Origin: an uncultured Lachnospiraceae bacterium | GTDB taxonomy: Bacteria; Bacillota; Clostridia; Lachnospirales; Lachnospiraceae | Assembly (NCBI GenBank): GCA_910587935.1 | Contig: CAJUNP010000008.1 | Location: forward strand, 1-64,000 | Length of the DNA stretch: 64,000 bases | Direction: 5' to 3' | Part shown: positions 25,235 to 33,475 of the stretch, piece by piece | How positions within the stretch are numbered: the first letter of the stretch is position 1 | Layout of the letters: every line of letters begins with the position of its first letter | The notes under the pieces: generated by a model | What the model was told of the DNA's origin: nothing | The model's database searches: none | What the model saw: the letters and a program-made list of their open reading frames with translations, nothing else | Translations under genes and position numbers: made by a program

Positions 25235-25681
25235 GTGCAGATAAAGTCTTGGGAAAAATATGACGGAAAGCTGTTTTTAAGAAAAATCTATATCAGAAAA
25301 ATTGATTTTACGCTGACTCGGGTCAAACAGCTCTTGACAGATGTGGAAGGAATCGATTCGAATGAGGTGGTCAGTCTTCTGAATGAAATAAATGATCAGA
25401 ATATACAATCCATGAACTTGGAGAAAATGGAATATATACACAGGGATCAGAAACTTGGTTTTGATAAGCTTAGCAGGGCGGAGAGAGTATTTCTAATAGC
25501 ATATATTGCGGATAAGAAGAAAAAGAATATATACTTGCATACGGATATTACGCAGTTAACAAAGAAAACTCTCAAATTATTTTTCAAAAAATTTTATAAC
25601 AGCGAATACGTGAACGTTGTTTATGATTCTGCGTTAAGCGATGCCTTTTATAATGCTATGATAAAGGAGGCCGTCGGATGA
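25235..25681 (+). CDS. Unknown protein with ABC-type signature but no Walker A (cassette gene 1)
   Basis: About 148 residues, family not recognised. The N-terminal half is charged and helical. From about residue 76 it reads KLSRAERVFLIAYIADKKKK, like an ABC/SMC signature helix (LSxGExxxL), then NIYLHTDITQLTKKTLKLFF in the position of Walker B and D-loop but without the acidic pair, and VNVVYDSAL where the H-loop switch (TTHSP) would be. It contains no P-loop. It looks like half of an ATPase that kept the signature side. The GTG at 25235 is preferred (AGG about 8 bases upstream); another GTG at 25226 is possible. Its stop overlaps the next gene by 4 bases. Assignment is inference from motif order. 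Confidence 0.55.
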   Translation: MQIKSWEKYDGKLFLRKIYIRKIDFTLTRVKQLLTDVEGIDSNEVVSLLNEINDQNIQSMNLEKMEYIHRDQKLGFDKLSRAERVFLIAYIADKKKKNIYLHTDITQLTKKTLKLFFKKFYNSEYVNVVYDSALSDAFYNAMIKEAVG

Positions 25682-26202
25682 TTAAAATTATAATCGGACA
25701 AAATGCATCAGGAAAAACCCTGTATCTGGATAATGTGGTAGAAGAGATGAGCCAGGGGGACGGTGAAATCGATTTTGTTACGAATCTGGCGGATCAGCAT
25801 ATTTTTGATCATGTGCCGTTTTTGCCTGATAAAGTGGAAATACTTTGTGAAATATTACAGGCAGAAAGAGTCGATACGTCGAGTGTTATACTGACGCCGG
25901 TTGAAAGTCCGGTGGTTTTGGGGAGGGAATTTATAGAAATTATAACTTTGCTGTGTAAAGATGTAAAAGCTGTTTATCTGGATGAACCGGAACAGGGACT
26001 TTCGGAATACGAGATGAGTATTTTGTGTACCCTGATACAATATTTTAGCCGTTTTTTTGAGGAGATAATTATTGTTACACATTCGGAATTGTTTGTGCAA
26101 ATGGTAAACTGCCGGTATTTTACGGTGGTCATGGATGAAAAGACGGCAGATGTGGAGTTAATTCAGGTAAGTGAGGATGATAAGTTTGAAATCATTGATT
26201 AG
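25678..26202 (+). CDS. Small ABC-type ATPase lacking a signature motif (cassette gene 2)
   Basis: A 174-residue P-loop ATPase. Walker A is IIIGQNASGKTLYLD (residues 4-18), Walker B with catalytic Glu is AVYLDEPEQGLSEYE (about 99-113), and the H-loop is IIIVTHSELF (about 129). The usual helical insert and LSGGQ signature between them are missing or reduced to VVLGREFIEII. It is short for this class (usually over 200 residues) and has no transmembrane partner. Because an ABC-type site needs Walker A from one subunit and the signature from the other, the signature-only protein encoded just upstream (4-base overlap) is a natural partner. GGAGG precedes the ATG inside the upstream gene. Confidence 0.7.
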   Translation: MIKIIIGQNASGKTLYLDNVVEEMSQGDGEIDFVTNLADQHIFDHVPFLPDKVEILCEILQAERVDTSSVILTPVESPVVLGREFIEIITLLCKDVKAVYLDEPEQGLSEYEMSILCTLIQYFSRFFEEIIIVTHSELFVQMVNCRYFTVVMDEKTADVELIQVSEDDKFEIID

Positions 26203-26974
26203 ATTTGAAGATACGTACGGGATGACAGATGTTTTTATGGGCAGATGGAAACTTCCCTTTTTGGATATTTCCAGAATTAGCGAAAGAATGATTAAAATAG
26301 ACGATAATCTTTATGTTGATTTTGGTCTGGGCAGCGGCTGGCCTTTAATCGGGGATGATGAAGCTTATAGTATTATGGAGCTTGGCATAGAGCGGATTAT
26401 TTTTGTGTATGATATGGATAACGAAAGCGGGATTAAAAAAGAGATATTGTCCCATCATGCATTAAAAAACTATATAGATAATCATCGTAAGATATTTGAA
26501 AATTTACGATATAATGTGGAGTTGGTGTACATACCGGTAGTATATGCAGCGGAAACAATTTTGTTATATCAGGCTATTCCGGAAAGCTCCGGTATAAACA
26601 TAATGCAGCTTGTAAATACAGTGGATACAAATGCCATGCAGTTATATATTTTAGCGTGTTTTTTAAATTACAGAAATTTCAAACATGCAAAACGCGTTCG
26701 GGAATACATAGACCCAGACAGACTTTGGGAACGGTTGGAACAAGTAAAAGACGGGGACGGTAATGAGGTTTTAAGAAAATGGATCGCCATGGGATGCCAG
26801 CCATTAGACAACAATTTGTTTTGTGGAAAGGAAGCACTGCAACATTTAAAGCGGATACAGAAAATATTTGAACAGAATATACAGGATGCGTCTGTTGCAA
26901 ATGATGATATCGATGTGAAGGGCCATATGGTTTGCCGGAATAAGAGACCAAAACCCTTATTGGAACGGATCTAG
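26186..26974 (+). CDS. Unknown protein with TOPRIM-like core (cassette gene 3)
   Basis: About 262 residues, family not recognised. Near residue 45 it reads LYVDFGLGSGWPLIGDDEAY, then GIERIIFVYDMDNES. The glycine-rich turn, helix and strand ending in Asp-x-Asp resemble the second half of a TOPRIM domain as found in OLD-type and DUF4435 nucleases. The upstream Glu motif is less clear (IRFEDTYGMTD). The rest is mostly helical and soluble. A TTG start at 26186 is chosen because GTGAGG (26171-26176) is 9 bases upstream; ATG 26177 and GTG 26171 are alternatives. It overlaps the ATPase gene by 17 bases, so the cassette is translated as a block. It could be the effector that the ATPase controls, but that is a guess. 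Confidence 0.5.
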   Translation: MKSLIRFEDTYGMTDVFMGRWKLPFLDISRISERMIKIDDNLYVDFGLGSGWPLIGDDEAYSIMELGIERIIFVYDMDNESGIKKEILSHHALKNYIDNHRKIFENLRYNVELVYIPVVYAAETILLYQAIPESSGINIMQLVNTVDTNAMQLYILACFLNYRNFKHAKRVREYIDPDRLWERLEQVKDGDGNEVLRKWIAMGCQPLDNNLFCGKEALQHLKRIQKIFEQNIQDASVANDDIDVKGHMVCRNKRPKPLLERI

Positions 26975-26988
26975 ACATTCAAATAAGT

Positions 26989-27009
26989 TCCGCGGTTTAC
27001 AACCGCGGA
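26989..27009 (+). terminator. Hairpin at the end of the cassette, overlapping the glmS promoter
   Basis: TCCGCGGTT-TAC-AACCGCGGA: nine perfect pairs with a 3-base loop, followed by CGTTTTATG. It can end transcription of the cassette. Its loop also contains most of the -35 box of the next promoter. Confidence 0.65.
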
Positions 27010-27024
27010 CGTTTTATGTATAAT
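26996..27024 (+). promoter_or_regulatory. Promoter of glmS
   Basis: TTTACA (26996-27001), 17 bases, TATAAT (27019-27024). Transcription would start near 27031, about 55 bases before the ribozyme cleavage site. The -35 box lies in the centre of the 26989-27009 palindrome, so a regulator or DNA hairpin there would affect initiation. Confidence 0.7.
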
Positions 27025-27074
27025 AGGGAACGTGGTACCTTGATAACTGAATAAAGTTAATGAAACTGTCATTG

Positions 27075-27255
27075 TTTCCTCATCAAGCGCCAGAGCCTTT
27101 TATTGTTTTGTACAGGGATAAGAGGCTGACGAGGTAAAGGGTTATCGAAAATTCGGCGGATGCTCTTTCGTACTCTTCCGGTGCGTGATATACCGGCAAA
27201 TATGCGGGTAACTGCAAAACAAATTCGGTATAACGGGAGGAAAATGCGCGTCAGG
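27075..27255 (+). ncRNA. glmS ribozyme (glucosamine-6-phosphate riboswitch)
   Basis: The leader of glmS carries the hallmarks of the glmS ribozyme: AAGCGCCAGAGC at 27085-27096 with the self-cleavage site expected between A27086 and G27087, the conserved GCTGACGAGG near 27126-27135, then GGGTTATCGA and TTCGGCGG, and the P4 arm formed by ATACCGGC with TTCGGTAT, followed by GGGAGGAA. When glucosamine-6-phosphate binds as cofactor the RNA cuts itself, and the downstream message with a 5'-OH is degraded, so glmS is shut off by its product. The boundaries given are approximate. Confidence 0.92.
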
Positions 27256-27352
27256 AATATTGTCTGAAACAAGAACCAAAAACGTGCGGAACTATAAAAT
27301 AAAGCAGGGTGCAAAGACACTCTGATTCTAATAGAAAGATGAGGGAAACAAT

Positions 27353-29170
27353 ATGTGCGGAATCATTGGATATACAGGTAAAGACGAAGCGGCAGGAATC
27401 ATGCTGGACGCCTTGGAGCTTTTAGAGTACAGAGGATATGACAGTGCGGGAATAGCTCTTTTAAGTGAAGGAGAAATACAGATTCTGAAAACAGCGGGAA
27501 GAGTAGGGGATTTAAGGAGACTGTGCAGCGGGGAAAAGCCGGAAGGCCGGTGCGGAATCGGTCATACCAGGTGGGCAACCCATGGAGGCGTGTGCGGTGC
27601 GAATGCTCATCCCCACCGGTTTGGCCGCGTTACGCTGATACATAACGGCATTATTGAAAACTATAAAGAACTGAAGGAAAAGTATGGATTGGACGGACTC
27701 CTGCAGTCCGAGACGGACAGCGAGGTTGTTGCGGCGGTGCTGGAGCATTTCTATTCGGGCGACCCCTATTCGGCAATCCGAAGGACGGTGCTGAAGCTGA
27801 AGGGAACTTTTGCCCTTGCGGTCTTATTTGACGATCAGCCGGACTGTATTTTCGCGGTGCGGAATGTGAGTCCCATTGTAGCGGCGGTTACAGATAACGG
27901 AGCCTTTTTAGCCTCCGACGTTGCGGCAATTGCGCCGTATACGGCGGATTATTTTGTTGTGCCTGAATTTCATGTGGTCTGTTTAGGGCCTGGAAACGCG
28001 GAACTGTTTGATCTGTCCGGAGACAGAGCCGTCATTGACTGGCTCAGTGTAGACTGGGATGTGAGCCGCAGCGGTAAGGAAGGCTATCCTTTTTATATGG
28101 AAAAGGAAATCATGGAGCAGCCGGAAGTAATCGGAGAAACTATTTTTCCCAGAATTAAAGAAGGAAAACCGGATTTTTCGGAAGAAGGGATACCGGATGA
28201 AATATTGTCCGCATGTCAGCGGATCTGCGTGATAGCCTGCGGAACCGCCATGCATGCGGGACTGGTGGGAAAAAGTCTGATACAGGCCATAATCGGCATA
28301 CATGTAGACGTGGTGATGGCCTCGGAATTTATGTACAATGATCCGGTAGTGGATAAAGATACATTGGTGATTGCCATTTCCCAGTCGGGAGAGACAATCG
28401 ACACCCTGGAGGCGTTGAAATTTGCACGAAAATGCGGTTCTCCATGCATTTCCATTGTAAATGTGAAAGGTGCGTCCATTGCGAGAGCCAGCGAATATGT
28501 CATTTATACCAATGCGGGACCAGAGATTGCGGTGGCAAGCACCAAGGCTTATACAACCCAGCTGGCGGTTCTTTATCTTCTGACGGCCAGAATGGCAATG
28601 GCACGGAAACTGTGGAGCGAACAGGAGCTTGCCGGTTATATGTGTGAATTGCAGAGAGTCCCTGCAGTGCTGAAACAGGTTTTGGAAACGAAAGAGGAAA
28701 TCCACAGACTTGCCGGTTCAATTCTGAATGCAAGCGATGTATTTATGATCGGGAGAGGACTTGATTATTCGATTTTACTGGAAGGTTCGCTGAAGCTTAA
28801 GGAGGTTTCCTATATTCATTCCGAGGCGTATGCTTCCGGAGAATTAAAACACGGCACGATCGCGCTGATTACGGAGGATACTCCTGTAATCGCGGTGGTA
28901 ACCCAGGAGAAATTAAAAAGCAAGGAACTTTCGAATATCCGGGAGGTTCAGTCCAGGGGAGCGAGAGTGGTGCTTCTGATAAAGGAAGGTGAAACGCTTG
29001 ACGGCGGGGAACAGTGGAGCTGCGTTTACCGGCTTCCCAAAATGGACGACTTTTTTATGGTTATGCCGGCATCCATTGTACTCCAGCTGATTGCCTACTT
29101 TGTATCGCTGGATAAAGGGCTGGATGTGGATAAGCCGAGGAATCTGGCAAAAGTAGTTACGGTAGAATAA
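27353..29170 (+). CDS. glmS: Glutamine--fructose-6-phosphate aminotransferase (isomerizing)
   Basis: A 605-residue GlmS making glucosamine-6-phosphate from fructose-6-phosphate and glutamine, the first step to UDP-GlcNAc for peptidoglycan. The N-terminal nucleophile is Cys2 in MCGIIGYTG. The glutaminase domain includes GHTRWATHG and LIHNGIIENY. Two SIS domains follow (about residues 290-420 and 460-590) with ISQSGETIDTLEAL, SEFMYNDPV and SYIHSEAYASGELKHG. The C-terminus DKPRNLAKVVTVE is typical. Full length and intact. GAGGGAAAC lies just before the ATG. Expression is controlled by the ribozyme upstream. The product is also the substrate of the NagB encoded at 52 kb. Confidence 0.97.
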   Translation: MCGIIGYTGKDEAAGIMLDALELLEYRGYDSAGIALLSEGEIQILKTAGRVGDLRRLCSGEKPEGRCGIGHTRWATHGGVCGANAHPHRFGRVTLIHNGIIENYKELKEKYGLDGLLQSETDSEVVAAVLEHFYSGDPYSAIRRTVLKLKGTFALAVLFDDQPDCIFAVRNVSPIVAAVTDNGAFLASDVAAIAPYTADYFVVPEFHVVCLGPGNAELFDLSGDRAVIDWLSVDWDVSRSGKEGYPFYMEKEIMEQPEVIGETIFPRIKEGKPDFSEEGIPDEILSACQRICVIACGTAMHAGLVGKSLIQAIIGIHVDVVMASEFMYNDPVVDKDTLVIAISQSGETIDTLEALKFARKCGSPCISIVNVKGASIARASEYVIYTNAGPEIAVASTKAYTTQLAVLYLLTARMAMARKLWSEQELAGYMCELQRVPAVLKQVLETKEEIHRLAGSILNASDVFMIGRGLDYSILLEGSLKLKEVSYIHSEAYASGELKHGTIALITEDTPVIAVVTQEKLKSKELSNIREVQSRGARVVLLIKEGETLDGGEQWSCVYRLPKMDDFFMVMPASIVLQLIAYFVSLDKGLDVDKPRNLAKVVTVE

Positions 29171-29212
29171 AGATCAGGGAACAATGACAGCGGTAATTAA
29201 GGAATACCATAT

Positions 29213-30073
29213 TCAGCTTTGGGCGTGGCGGAGCTTTCTGTCCTTTTGCTGAATCCGAAGCCTGTGGGGCGTCGTCCCATAGGCTTCTTTAAATATCCGC
29301 ATAAACTGCTTATAATTGGTAATCCCGTTTTTTTCAAGAAGAAGCGTAATGCTCTCATCCGTCTGCAGAAGATCCTGATAAAAATGCATCAGGCGGACTT
29401 GGGATACGTAAGTAAAAAAAGTCTGTCCCGTATATTTCTTGAAAAGCCTGCAGAAATGTTCGGGGGTTACAAGGATCTGATCTGCCATTTCCGTTAAAGT
29501 AATGGGATTTCTGTAGTTTTTACGGACATAGCGCATACTTTGTTCCACACGCAGGAAGTCCCGCTCCGTGCGGTTTCGGTTCTGGGCGCTCAAAACTGAA
29601 GAACCCTGTGTATAAAGCAGAAACAGAAACTGATACAGATGTGTCAGAAACAGAAGGTGATTCCCCTTCTGCCCCGTCTCTTTCAGCGCCGCCATTTCTT
29701 TAAATATTTCGGAAAGTCTAAAGCTTAAGGAATCCGTCGAAGCGGTATGGGGCAGGTATTCGGAAAAATGAAGCAGCCGCCAGTCTGCGCTGACGCGCTC
29801 TAAATGTACGGGAGGAATCTGCAGAAGATAATAGCGGCAGCTCTCCTGAACATGGGTATAGTGGATATCCTGGGGATTAACAAGCAGAATGTCCGAGGGG
29901 AGAAGTTCATAACAGGTTTCGTTGATGTATGCGGTCATATGTCCGTTTATGATATAAAGCGCTTCCAGATGATCGTGCCAGTGCGCCGGAAGGAGCTCGC
30001 CGGCGGCGTCTACCATGGAAAAGTAAACCTGGGTTAAATGGTCGTCCTTAATCGTTTCATGAGAGCCGTACAT
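29213..30073 (-). CDS. AraC family transcriptional regulator
   Basis: A 286-residue regulator: an N-terminal cupin-like sensor (ELLPAHWHDHLEALYIINGHM, ELLPSDILLVNPQDIHYT) and a C-terminal double HTH (about residues 190-286) with ITLTEMADQILVTPEHFCRLFKKYTGQTF and a second unit ending GTTPHRLRIQ. The start is placed at the ATG complementary to 30071-30073 because GGAGGAAAG lies just upstream on the minus strand. It diverges from a GH3 glycosidase gene and probably activates it in response to a sugar. A minus-strand TATAAT (plus 30195-30200) is a candidate -10 box. Confidence 0.88.
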   Translation of the reverse strand: MYGSHETIKDDHLTQVYFSMVDAAGELLPAHWHDHLEALYIINGHMTAYINETCYELLPSDILLVNPQDIHYTHVQESCRYYLLQIPPVHLERVSADWRLLHFSEYLPHTASTDSLSFRLSEIFKEMAALKETGQKGNHLLFLTHLYQFLFLLYTQGSSVLSAQNRNRTERDFLRVEQSMRYVRKNYRNPITLTEMADQILVTPEHFCRLFKKYTGQTFFTYVSQVRLMHFYQDLLQTDESITLLLEKNGITNYKQFMRIFKEAYGTTPHRLRIQQKDRKLRHAQS

Positions 30074-30291
30074 AATCTTTCCTCCTACATTCCTTTTTAT
30101 AACAAAACAAATCAAAATTTCCATATAAATTCCATGGAAAATTCTTATAAATACAAATTTATATCAAAATCAACCTATATTTATGATAAGTTTTATTATA
30201 GCATAAACGATTGTTTTTGGTTACAATAAAAAGAGAATAATTTTAACATTAAAAAATAAATCAGGCACAGGATGCCGGAAAGAGGAAAAAG

Positions 30292-32697
30292 ATGGAAAGA
30301 TGGATGCGGGCAATGTTTCAGCCGAACCTTCCTCTTTATGAGGACAGACGGGTTACGGCGTCAAAGGAGCACATTTCGCTTTCAAAGGAAGCGGCGAGGG
30401 AAGGCATGGTTTTGCTGAAAAACGAAGGGAATCTGCTGCCTCTTCCCGCGGGAAGCCGGATTGCGCTGTTTGGAAAGGGAAGCTTTGATTATGTAAAGGG
30501 CGGCGGCGGCAGCGGCGACGTTAAAGTGGCGTATGTCCGTAATCTTTACGACGGCTTAACGCTTCAGGGAGAAAAGGTATCTCTGTATGAGCCCCTTTCC
30601 GATTATTACCGTGAAAATGTAAAGAAGCAGTATGAAGAGGGCGCCGCGCCGGGCATGACGGTAGAACCGGAGCTGCCGGAGGAACTGCTTTGCCAGGCCG
30701 GAAGCTATGCCGATACGGCGGTGGTGGCGATCAGCCGCTTTTCCGGCGAGGGATGGGATCGTTCCAGCGTGGAATACAACGGAGAGTACAATCCTTGGGA
30801 AACGGAAACCAGTATGCCCCAGATTGCGGGCCGCATTTTTGAGGACGGAGATTTTTATCTTACAAAAAGTGAGAAAGCAATGCTGGAAAAGGTTAAAGAA
30901 AAGTTTGACAGGATCGTGGTGGTGTTGAATATCGGAGGTGTGATAGACAGCGCGTGGTTTAAAGAAGACGAAAAGCTGGGAGCCGTGCTTGTGGCATGGC
31001 AGGGCGGCATGGAAGGCGGCCTTGCGGCGGCGGAACTGCTCTGCGGAGAGGCGTCTCCCAGCGGCAAGCTGCCGGATACCTTTGCGGCGGGAATGGAAGC
31101 TTATCCGTCAACGGAAAATTTCCATGAGTCCCCCCATTATGTGGACTATACGGAAGACATTTATGTAGGCTACCGTTATTTCGAAACGATTCCCGGCGCT
31201 TATGACAAGGTCTGCTATCCCTTTGGTTTCGGCCTTTCCTATACGGACTTTTCCATAGAAATAAAAAAGGCTCTGGAAGATAACGGAACGATCCGTGTTT
31301 TTGTACAGGTGACCAACTGCGGAAAAAGAGAGGGTAAGGAAGTTGTACAGGTATACTACGGCGCTCCCCAGGGCGTATTGAAAAAGCCTGCCAGAGAGCT
31401 TGCGGCTTTTGAAAAAACAAGAAGCCTGCTTCCGGGGGAGACCCAGGAGCTTGTGCTGGAGTTTAGGAAGGAAGAGATGGCTTCCTATGACGATTTAGGG
31501 AAAATTGCAAAGTCCGCCTATGTTCTGGAAAAGGGAACCTATGATTTTTATGTGGGTAATTCCGTCAGGGATACCGAAAAACTGGAGTTTTCCCTGACGC
31601 TTGCAGAGGATGAAGTGACAAAACAGCTTTCGGCAAAAGCCGCGCCTTCCGGACTGAAAAAAAGGATGCTTTCCGACGGCAGCTATGAAGAACTTCCGGT
31701 ATCGGAGGGGAACGATTCCAACGCGTGCGTACTTGTGAAAATGGAAAGCGGTACGGAGGAAGCTTTGACTCCGGAGGTTATGGGACGCGGCCGTTACCTG
31801 CTGATGAAGCCTTTTAAGGAAGGTGCAAAGCCTTTTATAGAGGTTGCCGAAGGACGGATAAGCATAGATGAATTTACAGAGCAGTTAAGCGACGACGAGT
31901 TGATCCATCTTTTGGGAGGACAGCCCAACACCTCTGTAGCCAATACCTTTGGATTTGGCAATCTGCCGGAATACGGAGTGCCTGGCGTCATGACGGCGGA
32001 CGGACCTGCGGGTCTTCGGATTTGTCTGAATACGACCGCCTGGCCCTGCGCCACGCTTCTGGCGTCCACCTGGAATACGGAGCTGATTGAAGCGGTGGGA
32101 AAAGCAGGCGCGGAAGAAGTAAAGGAGAATAATATAGCTGTATGGCTGACACCTGCGGTAAATATCCATAGAAATCCCCTTTGCGGCCGTAATTTTGAAT
32201 ATTACTCGGAAGATCCTTATCTTACCGGTAAGATGGGCGCCGCCATGGTAAGAGGAATCCAGTCCATGCATATTGCCGCAGCCGTGAAACATTTTGCCTG
32301 CAACAATAAGGAGACCAACCGGAAACACAGCGATTCCAGGGTATCCGAGCGTGCGCTCCGGGAAATCTATCTGAAAGGCTTTGAGATTATTGTAAAAGAA
32401 GCCGATCCATGGGCAATCATGTCCGCCTATAATATAATCAACGGACACCGTGCGTCGGAAAATAAAGAACTGCTGGAAGATATTCTGCGTGACGAGTGGG
32501 GCTTTAAGGGAATGGTAACCTCAGACTGGTGGACCAGAGGCGAACATTATAAGGAGATCAAAGCCGGCAACGATGTGAAAATGGCATGCGGTTTCCCGGA
32601 ACGCGTGAAAGAAGCCATGGAAAAAGGCGCGGTATGCAGGGAAGAACTGGTAAGATGCGCAAAGCGTGTGCTGGGATTGATTTTGAAGATTGATTAA
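30292..32697 (+). CDS. Glycoside hydrolase family 3, permuted domain order
   Basis: An 801-residue GH3 enzyme (beta-glucosidase, xylosidase or related). The usual order is reversed: the GH3 C-terminal alpha/beta domain comes first (EAAREGMVLLKNEGNLLPL, VVVLNIGGVIDSAWF, GEASPSGKLPDTFA, FGFGLSYTDF), then a Fn3-like domain (about 320-430), and the catalytic barrel last (about 525-801: GVPGVMTADGPAGLR, NIHRNPLCGRNFEYYSEDP, AAAVKHFACNNKE). The nucleophile is Asp745 in GMVTSDWW. There is no signal peptide, so it acts on imported oligosaccharides. Permuted GH3 enzymes are known from rumen and gut Clostridia. AGAGGAAAAAG precedes the ATG. The adjacent AraC gene is the likely regulator. Confidence 0.93.
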   Translation: MERWMRAMFQPNLPLYEDRRVTASKEHISLSKEAAREGMVLLKNEGNLLPLPAGSRIALFGKGSFDYVKGGGGSGDVKVAYVRNLYDGLTLQGEKVSLYEPLSDYYRENVKKQYEEGAAPGMTVEPELPEELLCQAGSYADTAVVAISRFSGEGWDRSSVEYNGEYNPWETETSMPQIAGRIFEDGDFYLTKSEKAMLEKVKEKFDRIVVVLNIGGVIDSAWFKEDEKLGAVLVAWQGGMEGGLAAAELLCGEASPSGKLPDTFAAGMEAYPSTENFHESPHYVDYTEDIYVGYRYFETIPGAYDKVCYPFGFGLSYTDFSIEIKKALEDNGTIRVFVQVTNCGKREGKEVVQVYYGAPQGVLKKPARELAAFEKTRSLLPGETQELVLEFRKEEMASYDDLGKIAKSAYVLEKGTYDFYVGNSVRDTEKLEFSLTLAEDEVTKQLSAKAAPSGLKKRMLSDGSYEELPVSEGNDSNACVLVKMESGTEEALTPEVMGRGRYLLMKPFKEGAKPFIEVAEGRISIDEFTEQLSDDELIHLLGGQPNTSVANTFGFGNLPEYGVPGVMTADGPAGLRICLNTTAWPCATLLASTWNTELIEAVGKAGAEEVKENNIAVWLTPAVNIHRNPLCGRNFEYYSEDPYLTGKMGAAMVRGIQSMHIAAAVKHFACNNKETNRKHSDSRVSERALREIYLKGFEIIVKEADPWAIMSAYNIINGHRASENKELLEDILRDEWGFKGMVTSDWWTRGEHYKEIKAGNDVKMACGFPERVKEAMEKGAVCREELVRCAKRVLGLILKID

Positions 32698-32710
32698 GAG
32701 ACGAAATATA

Positions 32711-32750
32711 AAATATAACCTCCGGTTCAGGCCGGAGGTTATATTTTAGA
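32711..32750 (+). terminator. Terminator after the GH3 gene
   Basis: A 15-pair perfect stem, AAATATAACCTCCGG (32711-32725) with its complement at 32732-32746, and a 6-base loop. The U-rich end ATATTTTAG follows. The A/T-rich arms would allow it to work on both strands. Confidence 0.85.
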
Positions 32751-32844
32751 AATAAGTTTTGGTAAAGACTGTAACGCGGCACTTTATAGTGGACGGAAAA
32801 AGCATTTTAGTTTCGACAGTATAAACGCTATTACGGCACCTTCA

Positions 32845-32875
32845 TTTCGTTGACCGCACACAGCTGTCAACGAAA
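32845..32875. repeat. Inverted repeat in a gene-poor stretch
   Basis: TTTCGTTGAC (32845-32854) and GTCAACGAAA (32866-32875) form a perfect 10-base inverted repeat around CGCACACAGCT. There is no U-run on either side. It could be a protein-binding site or the end of a former mobile element. Confidence 0.4.
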
Positions 32876-32883
32876 CTGTGCAG

Positions 32884-33254
32884 TCAAATCGAAATCTTCC
32901 TGCCTGAATTGTGTGTACAATCATGCTGTCGGCCGCATACACAGATGCACGCGGCCTTTTCCTGCTCTTTATAAGAATTGTCCCCTGTTCTGAAACACTT
33001 CATAAACCGTCCTGTCTGGCACTTTGCAGTTACAATTCTGTTGTCATTTCTTTTGCTTCTGTCGGCAGGCATTTCCCAAAAAACATGGCTTTGCAGCCGG
33101 ATTTCTTTTGATAAATCCATCCGGTCCAGTTCGCCGGAGTAATGTCCGACTTTCGGAGAATCGCCTGGTATTCCCCGTCACTGCTTACAATGACGTTCAT
33201 GACACCGTTCATGCGGGTGTCCATGAGCTGGTACAATGCAGAATCTTTTTCCAA
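32884..33254 (-). pseudogene. Frameshifted small gene, mobile-element type
   Basis: On the minus strand a TTG start at 33254 with a strong AAGGAGG 7 bases upstream begins MEKDSALYQLMDTRMNGVMN and continues to AILRKSD. A shift of one base then gives HYSGELDRMDLSKEIRL in the next frame, which reads as a natural continuation, and runs to a stop near 32884. The DTRMNG start resembles small proteins I associate with conjugative or phage-derived DNA, but I cannot name the family. The strong start signal with a broken frame suggests a recently inactivated gene. Confidence 0.45.
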
Positions 33255-33320
33255 TCCAATCCCTCCTTCCGTGGTGTCGTAGCTTACCTCTGTTTTGGCG
33301 GGATAGCAAGCGGAAAAATA

Positions 33321-33357
33321 AAAAAGCCGGAATATCCCTTGTAGCGTCCGACTTTTT
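33321..33357 (-). terminator. Minus-strand terminator upstream of the broken gene
   Basis: On the minus strand AAAAAGTCGGA pairs with TCCGGCTTTTT (one G-U pair) and is followed by a T-rich tail TTTTTATTTTT. It would stop transcripts coming from the direction of the toxin-antitoxin locus. Confidence 0.6.
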
Positions 33358-33367
33358 TTGATAATAT
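33339..33367 (+). promoter_or_regulatory. Candidate promoter of the small toxin gene
   Basis: TTGTAG (33339-33344), 17 bases, TAATAT (33362-33367). The resulting leader of about 100 bases can fold (GTCAG with CTGAC, AGGGG with CCCCT), as is usual for type I toxin messages. Confidence 0.45.
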
Positions 33368-33475
33368 ATTCACATGGGGTACTGCCATAACGGGTAGGCG
33401 GTCAGTCTTTCGATGCAAACGCAGGGGGGACTGCCCCTCTGACTACGGGTAAAACCGGGAAAGGGGGGATTGCTT

